Assembly: GCF_011752065.1 (NCBI RefSeq)
Contig: NZ_JAAIJY010000004.1
Span: 1 to 64,000 of the forward strand
Source of the DNA: Actinomyces sp. ZJ308
GTDB taxonomy: Bacteria; Actinomycetota; Actinomycetes; Actinomycetales; Actinomycetaceae
Length of the DNA: 64,000 nucleotides
Reading direction: 5' to 3'
Below are positions 27,649-36,536 of this stretch, one piece after another; positions within the stretch are counted from its first letter, which is position 1; the number at the start of each line of letters is the position of its first letter. A program made the translations under genes and the position numbers. The notes under the pieces are model-generated. The model made no database searches. It was not told the origin of the DNA and worked only from the letters and a program-made list of their open reading frames with translations.

Positions 27649-28713
27649 TCAGGACTCCTGCGGAGCCTCGTCGGCGCCCTGCTCGGGTGCCGGCTCGGCA
27701 CCGCCCTCAGGGGCGGGAGTCTGCTCACTACCACCGGCTCCCTCAGACCCGGCGGCACCGGCGGCCGACGAGCCGGGAACCGAGCCGATGGCCGGCGGCT
27801 GGGGGGCGTCGCCGCCGAGTGACTTGCCGATCGTCGCGTCCCAGATCCTCTTCCAGGTGCCGTCAGACTCGATCGTCTGCAGGAAGGTGTTGACGAAGGC
27901 CTGGGCTCCGGAGTCCTTGGGCAGTCCGATGCCGTAGGGGTCCTCGGCGAAGGTGTCGCCGACGATCTTGACCTTGTCATTGGACAGGACCTCGCTCTTG
28001 AGCAGGGACTGGTCCACGACGTAGGCCTTGACCTGGCCGCTCTCGACTGCGGCGACGCACTTGGCCTGGGTGTCGAAGGGCTTGGCCGTGGCGTTAGGGG
28101 CGTACTTCTTCAGGGCGGAGGCCGATGAGGAGTTGGACTGGACGGCGACGTCCCCGGTCAGGCTGTCGACGCCCGTGATGTCCTTGTTGTCGGCCTTGAC
28201 CAGGATGGCCTGGCTGGAGGCGTAGTACGGGCCGGCGAAGTCGATCTTCTCGGCCCGCTCCGGGGTGATCGTGTAGGTGGCGACAACGGCGTTGACCGTG
28301 CCGTTGACCAGGACGGTCTCACGCGTGTCGGAGGTGACCTGCTGGATCTCAAGCAGGGAGCGGGCGTCCTCACCACCGATGATGTAGCGGGCCAGCGCCT
28401 GCGCGATGGCCGCGTCGAAGCCGGAGACCTTCTTGGTCCTGGAGTCCTCCCAGGAGAACACCTCGGAGGTCTTGGTCCCGCCGGTGACGAACTTGCCCGC
28501 CTTCTTGACGGCTGACGCCCAGGTGGAGGCGGCCACGACGTCGTCGGCGGCCACCGGACCGGAGTTGATGGCCTTGTCGTAGTCGGCGTCGGAGGCCGAT
28601 GCCGAGGCGACGGCCTTGCCGTCGGCGCCCGTGTCGGCGCAGGCAGCCAGTACACCGGCCAGGGAGACGGCGCCCGTGGTTGCCAGGAGGCTGCGGCGGG
28701 AGAGGGTGGTCAT
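27649..28713 (-). CDS. Amino-acid ABC transporter substrate-binding lipoprotein (GluB-like)
   Basis: 354-aa lipoprotein. The signal peptide MTTLSRRSLLATTGAV ends in the lipobox LAAC, anchoring it outside the membrane. The family-3 solute-binding fold shows SGFDAAIAQALARYI and TPERAEKIDFAGPYYASSQAILV. ATG 28713 has AAAGGAA upstream. Unusually, the C-terminus carries a ~60-residue Gly/Ala/Pro/Glu-rich low-complexity tail (GSVPGSSAAGAAGSEGAGG and beyond) after the binding domain, perhaps a flexible or wall-exposed segment. Confidence 0.93.
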   Translation of the reverse strand: MTTLSRRSLLATTGAVSLAGVLAACADTGADGKAVASASASDADYDKAINSGPVAADDVVAASTWASAVKKAGKFVTGGTKTSEVFSWEDSRTKKVSGFDAAIAQALARYIIGGEDARSLLEIQQVTSDTRETVLVNGTVNAVVATYTITPERAEKIDFAGPYYASSQAILVKADNKDITGVDSLTGDVAVQSNSSSASALKKYAPNATAKPFDTQAKCVAAVESGQVKAYVVDQSLLKSEVLSNDKVKIVGDTFAEDPYGIGLPKDSGAQAFVNTFLQTIESDGTWKRIWDATIGKSLGGDAPQPPAIGSVPGSSAAGAAGSEGAGGSEQTPAPEGGAEPAPEQGADEAPQES

Positions 28714-28802
28714 GGTGTTCCTTTCGTTCGGACGGGGACGGGCCGTCCCAGGCACGGGGCCTGCGGTGGTCACCGCACCCGGGAGGAGGTGCGGCTCGGG
28801 AC

Positions 28803-29657
28803 TCAGTGGCTGAGCACCTTGGAGAGGAAGTCACGGGCGCGCTCGGTGCGCGGGGAGGAGAAGAACTCGGCGGGCCTACCGGACTCGACGATCTGGCCGT
28901 CGTCCATGAAGACGACGCGGTCGGCCACGGAGCGGGCGAAGCCCATCTCGTGGGTGACGACGAGCATCGTCATGCCGGAGGCGGCCAGGTCCTTGATGAC
29001 GTCGAGGACCTCGTTGATCATCTCGGGGTCCAGGGCGCTGGTGGGCTCATCGAAGAGCATGACCTTGGGGTCCATGGCCAGCGCACGGGCGATGGCGACT
29101 CGCTGCTGCTGACCTCCGGAGAGTTGGGCGGGACGCTTGCCGGCCTGATCCGCCAGCCCGACACGGGCCAGCAGCTCACGGGCGCGGGCCTCGGCCTGCC
29201 CTTGAGGAATGTTCCGCACCTTGACCGGGGCCAGGGTGATGTTGTCCAGCACCGTCCGGTGCGGGAAGAGGTTGAAGGACTGAAAGACCATTCCCACCTC
29301 GGCGCGCAGCTGTGCGAGCGCCTTGCCCTCCTGGGGCAGCGGGATCCCGTCGATCTCGATCTCGCCCTCTTGAATCGGCTCCAGGCGGTTGACCGTGCGG
29401 CACAGGGTCGACTTGCCCGAGCCCGAGGCACCGATGACGGCCACGACCTCGCCGCGGTGGATGTCGAGCGAGACGTCGTCGAGAGCCTTGAAGCGGCCGT
29501 AGTACTTGGTGACGTGGCTGATCCGTACCAGGACGTCTCCGGTCCTCCCACTTCCCTGGGGGTCCCGCGGCGTGTCCTTGACGTCGTCCTCAGCGTCATT
29601 CCTGACGTCATCAATACGGGCGGCTGGTTGATCAGGAGAGGGTGCGGATGTGGTCAC
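28803..29657 (-). CDS. Amino-acid ABC transporter ATP-binding protein (GluA-like)
   Basis: 284 aa including a ~45-residue polar N-terminal tail. Walker [12 protein letters not shown], signature [15 protein letters not shown], Walker [16 protein letters not shown]-loop VVTHEMGFA: a textbook polar amino-acid ATPase. The GTG at 29657 (VTTSAPSPD) is preceded by GAGG 5 nt upstream; an open frame continues to 29873 but upstream coding character is poor. It is the promoter-proximal gene of the importer operon. Confidence 0.92.
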   Translation of the reverse strand: MTTSAPSPDQPAARIDDVRNDAEDDVKDTPRDPQGSGRTGDVLVRISHVTKYYGRFKALDDVSLDIHRGEVVAVIGASGSGKSTLCRTVNRLEPIQEGEIEIDGIPLPQEGKALAQLRAEVGMVFQSFNLFPHRTVLDNITLAPVKVRNIPQGQAEARARELLARVGLADQAGKRPAQLSGGQQQRVAIARALAMDPKVMLFDEPTSALDPEMINEVLDVIKDLAASGMTMLVVTHEMGFARSVADRVVFMDDGQIVESGRPAEFFSSPRTERARDFLSKVLSH

Positions 29658-29956
29658 GAGTACCTCGTCTCGACGTGGATATGGGAGCGATATCTGTCTC
29701 ATCGACAGCAACAGCAACACATCCACATGCGCACCGTGTTCCCCCTTGCTCGCCTTGGCTCGATACTGAGAAGTTCGGGCCAGAATCTCTTGCGTCACCT
29801 GGAGTCCACTGGCTGCGCGGATAACAGGCTGTCGCAGTTCTGACCTTTCGTCAGGAAGAGTAGCACCGCCCACAACCGAGACGTCAACTGCATCTCATGG
29901 ACACTCCTCTCTGGGATGATGGTCACACGCCGTATAGAGCGCCTAACCGCACAAGT

Positions 29957-29970
29957 CGACCGTCCGGTCG
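29957..29970 (+). promoter_or_regulatory. Putative TetR operator
   Basis: CGACCG-TC-CGGTCG, 6-bp arms around 2 nt, directly before the start codon of the TetR gene at 29978. The CGACCG/CGGTCG pattern is frequent in operators of actinobacterial TetR proteins. Autoregulation is inferred. Confidence 0.55.
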
Positions 29971-29977
29971 TAGTCTC

Positions 29978-30643
29978 ATGCGCATGAGCCCCGCGAATGC
30001 AGTTGATCCGCGCCGCCGACTTCAGCCCGAGCAGCGCCGTGAGGAGCTGGTGAGAGTCGGAGTCGAGCTGTTCGCGGAAGGATCCCTCGACCGCACTCAC
30101 GTCAACGAGATCATCAATCGTGCCGGCGTCTCACGCACGCTCTTCTATCACTACTTCCCCTCCAAGACCGCCTTCGCCCGAGCCATCGTGGAGCACGAGA
30201 TCCTTCACCTTCACGGCCTGGTGGAGCAACAGATCGAGCCGACGCTGGAGGCGGCGATCTCCACCTTCGTGGGCTACGTGAGAGCCAGGCCCAACAGCTT
30301 CCGGGCCCTGCACACCGGGGGCCTTGACCAGGACCCGGAGATCGCGGCCGCCCTGGCCACCAGCTTCGAGCGCTACGAGCGTCTTGTCCTGATGTTCCTG
30401 GGGATCATGGAGCCCGATGAGCACGCCATGTTCGCCGCCAAGGTGTGGATCAACACGATGATCGCCCTGTGCCTGGCCTGGCTGGACCACCCGGAGATCA
30501 GCCAGGAGACCATCACGAACATGTCCGCCCAGACCTTGCGAAGCCTGGTGTCCCAAGTGTCCCAGGAACGGCAGGGAGCCGGCGAGGTCCTCGAGCGCAC
30601 CACGCCACCAACCGTCTCCCACGATCTGGCGGGCAGCCACTGA
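29978..30643 (+). CDS. TetR-family transcriptional regulator
   Basis: A 221-residue regulator: helix-turn-helix LDRTHVNEIINRAGVSRTLFYHYFPSKTAF, read as VNEIINRAGVSRTLFYHYF, and a helical ligand domain. Starts at 29978 and 29984 are both possible; neither has a good Shine-Dalgarno, and the operator lies just upstream, so the transcript may be nearly leaderless. An in-frame ATG at 29897 would put the operator inside the gene and is disfavoured. Candidate targets are the glycosyltransferase downstream or the divergent importer operon. Confidence 0.88.
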   Translation: MRMSPANAVDPRRRLQPEQRREELVRVGVELFAEGSLDRTHVNEIINRAGVSRTLFYHYFPSKTAFARAIVEHEILHLHGLVEQQIEPTLEAAISTFVGYVRARPNSFRALHTGGLDQDPEIAAALATSFERYERLVLMFLGIMEPDEHAMFAAKVWINTMIALCLAWLDHPEISQETITNMSAQTLRSLVSQVSQERQGAGEVLERTTPPTVSHDLAGSH

Positions 30644-30895
30644 GTGACGCTCTGAGTGACACTCACTGAAGCGCTGCCCGGAGCCGCTCCTCGCCCGAGT
30701 CGCGTCACAGTCCTCCTATGCCCCTAATCCACCTTACGTATATTTTTTCTGGCTTTCCAACCTCGTCGTAAGAATGGCAACTGTGGAAGAATAAACGTGC
30801 TAACCTCTCCTCCAGTTGTACATGACGTGCAATAAGAGAGCTGTTGAGGGCGTCCCTATGCCGTTGCGCCCTCACTCTCAGAAGGAGAGCTGATC

Positions 30896-32176
30896 ATGCC
30901 TGAAGGCGCCGCTGGACACGTGGTGACTGTGCGTAGAAGTACGTCCCGGGTCCTCTTCGCCCCGGAGACGTTCAACTTCGCCGAGGTGACCCGTGCCATT
31001 GAGGTGGCCCGCCGAATGCCTTCGGACGTGGAGTGCGTCTTTGCGGGCTTCTCGCGACGCAACTCCGAGTACATCAGGGCCGCAGGCTTCGAGTTCCGCC
31101 TGCTCACCCCCTACCTCAGTGACGAGGAGGGCAGGCTGGCCCTGGCATTCGACCAGGGTCGCAGCCTGCGTCACCCCTTCACGGCTCAGATGCTCACCCA
31201 GCGGGTCACAAGCGAGCGGGTGCTGCTGCGTTGCCTGCGTCCGGATGCCGTCGTCATCGGAGTAACTCCCAGCCAGTTTATTTCGGCGCGGGCCGAGTGC
31301 GTCCCCCTGGTTTTCGTACGGCCCTTCGCCTACTCCCTGGCGCACCTGGAGGCGGCACGCAAGGTGGGCGCCACCGGCTTCCTGCCTCGCACCACCCCCG
31401 AGGAGTGCCTGATCGATGACGCGGCCTCCCACCTGCTCCATGCGGCCGGGACCCGGCTGCCTCTGTCTCGCGCCTTCCACCAGGTGGCCAGGGCCAACGG
31501 CGTCTCACTGCCCCAAGGGCTGTTCGCCGGACTGACCGCGGACCTGAACCTCATCGCCAGTACCCCTCACCTACTGCCTCGGTGGTTGGAGATGCCCGAG
31601 GGCCATCGGGTGGTGGGACCGGTATACGCCCATCTGCCCGGCGAGGTTCCCGAGATCGTTGCCGATCTGGCCGCCGGTCCTCAGCCCCTGGTGTACTTCG
31701 CCATGGGCTCGTCAGGAAACCGCGACCTCGTTCTCAGCGTGCTCAGGGGGCTGGGACAGGCCGACTGTCAGGTACTGGCGCCGGTGCGCTCCCACATCAG
31801 GGACGAGGACCTGGACACCCTGCCGCTCAATGTCCATGTCACCGACTGGATTCCGGCGCACCAGCTGGGGGACGCCGTGGACCTGGCGATCACTCACGGT
31901 GGTGAGGGCACGGTACAGACCAGCTGCGCGCAGGGGTGGCCCTTCATCGGGATCCCGTTGCAGCTCGAGCAGCGATTCAACGTCCAGCGCTGCACGGCCT
32001 TCGGCTCGGCCCGGCTCGTCTCCCAGAGCCAGGCTCGCAGGGCCGACTGGGCCGAGCTGGTCCACCAGGCCCTGGCCGACGACGTCATGCGTTCGCGCGC
32101 CCGGCACATGGCCGAGCTGATGGAGGGACTGGACGGACCGGGCCGGGCGGCTGCGGCGATCTGCGAGCTGCTCTAG
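30896..32176 (+). CDS. MGT-type (GT1) glycosyltransferase
   Basis: A 426-residue GT-B enzyme of the UDP-glycosyltransferase/macrolide-glycosyltransferase type. The C-terminal nucleotide-sugar site is visible: VYFAMGSSG, then VTDWIPAHQLGDAVDLAITHGGEGT and PLQLEQRFNVQRC; the HGGxGT histidine-glycine block is diagnostic. The acceptor is unknown; it could glycosylate a lipid, a pigment or a xenobiotic. ATG 30896 has AAGGAGA 7 nt upstream. It stands alone after a 252-nt AT-richer gap (30644-30895) with no other gene, which probably holds its promoter. Confidence 0.88.
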   Translation: MPEGAAGHVVTVRRSTSRVLFAPETFNFAEVTRAIEVARRMPSDVECVFAGFSRRNSEYIRAAGFEFRLLTPYLSDEEGRLALAFDQGRSLRHPFTAQMLTQRVTSERVLLRCLRPDAVVIGVTPSQFISARAECVPLVFVRPFAYSLAHLEAARKVGATGFLPRTTPEECLIDDAASHLLHAAGTRLPLSRAFHQVARANGVSLPQGLFAGLTADLNLIASTPHLLPRWLEMPEGHRVVGPVYAHLPGEVPEIVADLAAGPQPLVYFAMGSSGNRDLVLSVLRGLGQADCQVLAPVRSHIRDEDLDTLPLNVHVTDWIPAHQLGDAVDLAITHGGEGTVQTSCAQGWPFIGIPLQLEQRFNVQRCTAFGSARLVSQSQARRADWAELVHQALADDVMRSRARHMAELMEGLDGPGRAAAAICELL

Positions 32177-32216
32177 CTGCTGCGCCTTTGCTGCTCGGTC
32201 CTCGTCGGTCTGTACC

Positions 32217-33131
32217 TCAGGCCTGTGTGCGGGCGCTGGCGTAGAGGCAGACGGTGGCTGCGGCTGCGACGTTGAGCGACTCGGCCTTGCCGTAGACGGG
32301 GATGGAGACGACGGCGTCGGCCCGGCTCAGCGCCTCGACGGGCAGTCCGTGGGCCTCGTTGCCGAAGAGCCAGGCGCTGGGGGCGACCAGGAGGGACTCG
32401 GCCTCGAAGAGGTCGAAGTCCCCGCGCCCATCAGCCGCCAGGACGGTGAGTCCGGCCTCATGGAGCGCGGCAACGGCGTCGTCGAGGGCCACGCCGGTGA
32501 CGACGGGCAGGTGGAAGAGGCTGCCGGCAGTGGAGCGCACGACCTTCGGTGCCGTGGGGTCTACGCTGCCGCGCACGAGGATGACGGCGTCGGCTCCGGC
32601 GGCGTCGGCGGCTCGGATGATGGTGCCGGCGTTCCCGGGGTCCTGTGCCTGGGTGAGGACCGCGACGAGCCGGGCTCCTTCCAGGGCTGTGGCCAGAGCC
32701 TCGGAACCGGTGGCCTCCTGGGTGGCGACGACGGCGAGGACGCCCTGAGCGTCGGCGCTCATGGCGTCCATGACCTGCTCGCTGGTGACGTGGACGTACA
32801 GCCCGGCCGCGACGGCCTCCTGCCAGATCTCGTCGTGACGCTCGACGGCGGCCTCGGTGAGATAGACGTCGAGGACGCGTTCGGGAGCGTGACGGACGGC
32901 CTCGCGCACGCTCTGGGGGCCTTCGGCGAGGAAGCGGCGGTGCTTGGTCCGGGCGTTGCGGCGGGCCAGCCCGGCCACACGTGAGATGCGGGCCGAGCCG
33001 GGGTTGGTGAGTACCTCGTGGCCGGCCGCCGGCCCCTCACCGACGGTGCGGCGCCGTGGACCGCGAGTCGCGGGGCGGTCAGCGGAGTCGTCGAGAAGCT
33101 CGTCAGGATCGGCGGAGGAGGTAGGACTCAT
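32217..33131 (-). CDS. TrmH/SpoU-family RNA 2'-O-methyltransferase
   Basis: 304-residue SPOUT methyltransferase, probably modifying 23S rRNA or tRNA. The three knot motifs are present: QDPGNAGTIIRAADAAGAD (motif 1), LFGNEAHGL (motif 2) and SIPVYGKAESLNVAAAATV (motif 3). An N-terminal substrate-binding domain (KHRRFLAEGPQSVREA) precedes it, and the first ~40 residues are a Pro/Arg-rich tail. It follows rplT on the same strand after a strong hairpin, a common actinobacterial arrangement near pheST. Confidence 0.93.
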   Translation of the reverse strand: MSPTSSADPDELLDDSADRPATRGPRRRTVGEGPAAGHEVLTNPGSARISRVAGLARRNARTKHRRFLAEGPQSVREAVRHAPERVLDVYLTEAAVERHDEIWQEAVAAGLYVHVTSEQVMDAMSADAQGVLAVVATQEATGSEALATALEGARLVAVLTQAQDPGNAGTIIRAADAAGADAVILVRGSVDPTAPKVVRSTAGSLFHLPVVTGVALDDAVAALHEAGLTVLAADGRGDFDLFEAESLLVAPSAWLFGNEAHGLPVEALSRADAVVSIPVYGKAESLNVAAAATVCLYASARTQA

Positions 33132-33162
33132 GCGGTCAGCCTACGTGAGCGATCGGCAAGAA

Positions 33163-33213
33163 CACCGAATCCTCGCCACGAACCGCTTCAGGGTCTGTGG
33201 CGAGGATTCGGTG
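33163..33213 (-). terminator. Terminator of the infC-rpmI-rplT operon
   Basis: 17-bp perfect inverted repeat (33163-33179 CACCGAATCCTCGCCAC with 33197-33213), 17-nt loop, 33 nt after the rplT stop, followed on the minus strand by TTCTTG. It separates the ribosomal operon from the methyltransferase gene. Confidence 0.75.
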
Positions 33214-33245
33214 ACGGTACGTCAGAGGGCCGGTGCCCGGCTGAC

Positions 33246-33626
33246 TCAGGCCTTGGGGGCGTTGACATCCTCGGGAAGGGCCTTTCGGGCGACCTCCACG
33301 AGGGCCTTGAAGCCCTCGGGCTCGTTGACGGCCAGCTCGGCGAGCATGCGGCGGTCGATCTCCACGCCGGCCAGGCCAAGCCCCTGGATGAAGCGGTTGT
33401 AGGTCAGGCCCTCGGCGCGGGCGGCGGCGTTGATGCGCTGGATCCACAGGCGACGGAAGTCGCCCTTGCGGGCGCGACGGTCGCGGAAGGCGTAGACGCC
33501 GGAGTGGGTGACCTGCTCCTTGGCCTTGCGGTAGAGGCGCGAGCGCTGGCCGCGGTAGCCCGAGGCCTTCTCGAGAACGGAACGACGCTTCTTCTGGGCG
33601 TTAACAGCCCGCTTCACACGTGCCAT
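33246..33626 (-). CDS. rplT: 50S ribosomal protein L20
   Basis: 126-residue L20 with the unmistakable [14 protein letters not shown] start, [18 protein letters not shown] and [15 protein letters not shown]. It binds 23S rRNA early in 50S assembly, and in some bacteria represses its own operon. It ends the infC-rpmI-rplT operon, 27 nt after rpmI. Confidence 0.98.
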   Translation of the reverse strand: MARVKRAVNAQKKRRSVLEKASGYRGQRSRLYRKAKEQVTHSGVYAFRDRRARKGDFRRLWIQRINAAARAEGLTYNRFIQGLGLAGVEIDRRMLAELAVNEPEGFKALVEVARKALPEDVNAPKA

Positions 33627-33653
33627 GGTGAGACTCCTTGGTGGGTTGGGCGG

Positions 33654-33848
33654 TCAGCGACCGAGCAGCTTCTTGACCTGGCGGACATCGGCCGGGGCGA
33701 CCGGCTGGTCCTGGGACAGCTTGCGCTTGCGGCGGGAGGACTTGACCTCCAGCAGGTGGCGCTTGTTGGCCTGCTCGCGCATGAGCTTGCCGCTGCCGGT
33801 GACCCGGAAGCGCTTCTTGGCACCGGAGTGCGTCTTGTTCTTCGGCAT
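33654..33848 (-). CDS. rpmI: 50S ribosomal protein L35
   Basis: 64-residue basic protein: [20 protein letters not shown] and the C-terminal [10 protein letters not shown] are typical L35. It lies between infC and rplT in the universal order. Confidence 0.98.
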   Translation of the reverse strand: MPKNKTHSGAKKRFRVTGSGKLMREQANKRHLLEVKSSRRKRKLSQDQPVAPADVRQVKKLLGR

Positions 33849-33972
33849 GGGTAATTTCCTCTTCTCGGTCCCTGGAAGACGGGTAGTCGCCGGGACTGCG
33901 GACCCCGCTCACGGTGGCGAGGGGGTGGGTCGTTGGTGTCAGGTGAGTGTCGGGAGCGCCGTGAGGGCGCTC

Positions 33973-34617
33973 TCAGGCGTTCTCGCCGGCAGGCTCCTCG
34001 CTCACAGAGGCCTTGGCGCCCTTGGGCGCACGGCCCGCGTGCTTCTCGGCACGGCGGGCGGCTCTCGCCTCCTCGCGACGGCGGCGCTGATCGGACTTGA
34101 CCTCGGCCTTCTTGCGGACCGGGGCCAGGACCATGACCATGTTGCGGCCGTCCTGGCGGGGGTGGGACTCGATGGTGCCCAGCTCGGCCATCTCCTCGGC
34201 CAGGCCCTGGAGGAGCCTGATCCCGAGCTCGGGCCGGGACTGCTCCCGGCCACGGAAGCGGACGATGCACTTGACCTTGTCCCCGCCCTTGAGGAATCGC
34301 TCGACGTGACCGCGCTTGGTGGCGTAGTCGTGCTCATCGATCTTAGGGCGGAACTGGATCTCCTTGAGCTGGGTGTTTGCCTGGTTGCGTCGCGCGTCGC
34401 GCGCCTTCATGGCCGACTCGTACTTGAACTTGCCGTAGTCCATGAGCTTGCACACCGGAGGGCGAGCGTCGGGGGCCACCTCGACCAGGTCGAGATCGGC
34501 CTCCTCAGCCAGACGCAGGGCGTCCTCCACACGGACGACGCCGACCTGCTCGCCGCTGGGGCCGACGAGACGCACTTCGGGAACGCGGATCCGTTCGTTG
34601 ATACGGGGCTCGCTGAT
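33973..34617 (-). CDS. infC: Translation initiation factor IF-3, apparent AUC start
   Basis: 214-residue IF-3: the N-domain starts [19 protein letters not shown], with [15 protein letters not shown] and the C-domain [16 protein letters not shown]; a Lys/Arg/Ala-rich tail follows. The conserved N-terminal [15 protein letters not shown] stretch can only be translated from codons upstream of the first canonical start (GTG 34575). In that frame a TGA lies at 34627-34629 and the sole initiator candidate is ATC at 34615-34617, preceded by GAGGA at five to six nt. IF-3 genes are known for AUU/AUC starts that permit autoregulation, so AUC is the best reading. Confidence 0.9.
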   Translation of the reverse strand: MSEPRINERIRVPEVRLVGPSGEQVGVVRVEDALRLAEEADLDLVEVAPDARPPVCKLMDYGKFKYESAMKARDARRNQANTQLKEIQFRPKIDEHDYATKRGHVERFLKGGDKVKCIVRFRGREQSRPELGIRLLQGLAEEMAELGTIESHPRQDGRNMVMVLAPVRKKAEVKSDQRRRREEARAARRAEKHAGRAPKGAKASVSEEPAGENA

Positions 34618-34661
34618 GTCGGTTCCTCACTCTGAGTCACGGATGGTTGCGGAACGAGGAA

Positions 34662-34847
34662 AGGCCCCCGTCCCTGCCGCGCAGGACGGAGGCCTCGTGA
34701 CGAGCGCGATCGTCCCCCGGCCGTGGCCGAGAGGTGACCGCGAAGGGCTCACTGCCCTTGCATGAACCCGATTCCCGAAAGGAACCCAGGTGGGATCGCT
34801 CCGCTTGCGCACCGGGGCGAACCCCGGTTGGTCAATGAGGAATGCTA
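34662..34847 (-). promoter_or_regulatory. Structured leader of the infC operon
   Basis: Gap of ~300 nt between the membrane-protein stop (34926) and infC. On the minus strand: an extended -10 TGGTAGCAT (TAGCAT at 34842-34847, tentative), then a hairpin ACCGGGG-CGAA-CCCCGGT (34811-34828), and a long GC-rich stem-loop at 34662-34695 followed by a CCTTTCCTCGTTCC tract 45 nt before the AUC start. The second stem-loop looks like a transcription attenuator. Leader control by L20 or IF-3 is known for this operon in other bacteria; here it is inferred from structure. Confidence 0.55.
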
Positions 34848-34925
34848 CCAGTACGTCAGGACGATTCCCAGGCGCCTCCACCACTCTCGACGTGAGTCCT
34901 CCCACGTACGGGGCGGGCCGGGACG

Positions 34926-36536
34926 TCAGAACGCCCAACGGTTCGTTCGTAGCCCCCACAGGATGACGACGGCGCTGGCGGCGGCCTGGATGCCGAGCAC
35001 CGTCGTCGTCGGGACCGAGACGGCGCCGGCAACGAGTGCGGTGGCCAGTGCACCCACGAGCGCGGCGTCGGGCCCTGCCGTGAGCATCTGCACCAGTCCG
35101 GGCGGCAGGGAGCCCATGGGTGAGGTGACGAGTCCGGCGGCGAAGTCGGGCATCGTCCGGTACCCGGAGCGCAGCGCCGCCCCGGCCCAGGCCCAGCCAC
35201 TCAGGAGAGCCATCGCGACCACGACCCCGAGATCCCTCCAAGCGGCCTCGGCGCCGAGGGACGCCATGGCGGGCACCAGGCTCAGCAGGGACCACATGCT
35301 CATCAAGGCGGCCGGAGTGAGCAGGTGTCCCACCCGGACCACCCATGGCGGCGCCGGCCAGGAGGCGTCAGGACCGCCGTCGAACCAGGCCTGACGAGCC
35401 GGTTCGGCAACGGCCAGGGTCGCGATCCAACCGCCGCCGAGGTAGGCCAACGCACGCATGGGACTGCTGACGGACTCGGACAGGAGGGGAAGTGCCGCGA
35501 CGGCCAGTCCCGCCCCCAGCTGAAGCAGCCGCCGGGGCTGACGGCGCAGCAGGAGCCAGTCCGCCTGAGCCACGCAGGCCATCACCCCCACGGGCCGGGG
35601 CAGCCTGCTGGCGAGGCGGGCCCACCGCAGTGGGGCGGGGCCGACGGGCCGCACCGACGGCGGGGAGAGCAGGCGTCCCATGGCACGGGTGTCCAGGGAC
35701 AGCAGGGAGACGTGGGCGCCGAAGGACCGGGCGACGACGTCGAGCAGAGCGGCGTCATGCACCTGCCCCAGGCCGGCTCGTGCCCGCCTCCAGCCAAGCA
35801 CCGCGGCGCCGACCAGCGCCCCGGCCACGGTCGCGACCACCATGTGCCCGTGGGCCGAGTGGGGGAAGGGAAGGAACGTTCCCACCAGGCACACCGCCAC
35901 CCCGATTAGGATCACGAACCGGCGCAAACGCGCGATGCCGTGGCCCTGAACCTGCGCCTTGATGAGCTCGGAGAGCACCAGGGACAGCCCGGCTGCCAGC
36001 AGGGCCGGCCACGCCGTGACGGCGACCCACCCGCCTCCGGCCACGAGCGCCGGGAGCAGGCCCATCACCGCGCCCGCAGTGGCTGCGATGAGGTACTCGA
36101 CGCGAGCCACCGGCACCAGGAGAGCGCTCCGGTCGCCGGGCATCGGCAGCCACCAGGCGGCCTCGTGGGGGCGCAGGAACAGCGGTCCGAGCCGACTGAG
36201 CGGACCGAGCCCAAGCGCCAGGAGCAGCATTGTCAGGACCAGCACCAGCCACCCCGGTTCAAGGCCCAGAGCTCCGAGACCGGCCGGCACCCCACCGGCG
36301 GCCGGCGAGGAGGGCGGCGCGTCGACCAGCTGGCGCAGGTAGGGCGCCAGGATCGTTCCAACGACGGCCACCGTCAGGAGCCCGGTGTAGATGTCGCCCA
36401 CGAGGGCCCACACGCCGCGGCGGTGCCTGCGGGTGCGTCGGGCGGTCCATCGCCGCAGGTCGGCTCCATCGGGGAGGGGCGCCGCCTCCGGCTCGGTCGA
36501 GTCAGTCCGCGCCCCCGAGGAGTCCGCCGGCGTCAC
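34926..36536 (-). CDS. Large membrane protein, DUF6297-like ABC partner
   Basis: 536-residue polytopic protein with roughly twelve hydrophobic segments (for example WLVLVLTMLLLALGLGPL and YLIAATAGAVMGLLPALV) and a conserved-looking FLRPHEAAWWLPMPGDR loop after the second helix pair. Family known in actinobacteria only as an uncharacterised membrane protein next to an ABC ATPase. The start overlaps the ATPase stop by 4 nt, so the two probably form one transporter; direction and substrate are unknown. Confidence 0.8.
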   Translation of the reverse strand: MTPADSSGARTDSTEPEAAPLPDGADLRRWTARRTRRHRRGVWALVGDIYTGLLTVAVVGTILAPYLRQLVDAPPSSPAAGGVPAGLGALGLEPGWLVLVLTMLLLALGLGPLSRLGPLFLRPHEAAWWLPMPGDRSALLVPVARVEYLIAATAGAVMGLLPALVAGGGWVAVTAWPALLAAGLSLVLSELIKAQVQGHGIARLRRFVILIGVAVCLVGTFLPFPHSAHGHMVVATVAGALVGAAVLGWRRARAGLGQVHDAALLDVVARSFGAHVSLLSLDTRAMGRLLSPPSVRPVGPAPLRWARLASRLPRPVGVMACVAQADWLLLRRQPRRLLQLGAGLAVAALPLLSESVSSPMRALAYLGGGWIATLAVAEPARQAWFDGGPDASWPAPPWVVRVGHLLTPAALMSMWSLLSLVPAMASLGAEAAWRDLGVVVAMALLSGWAWAGAALRSGYRTMPDFAAGLVTSPMGSLPPGLVQMLTAGPDAALVGALATALVAGAVSVPTTTVLGIQAAASAVVILWGLRTNRWAF

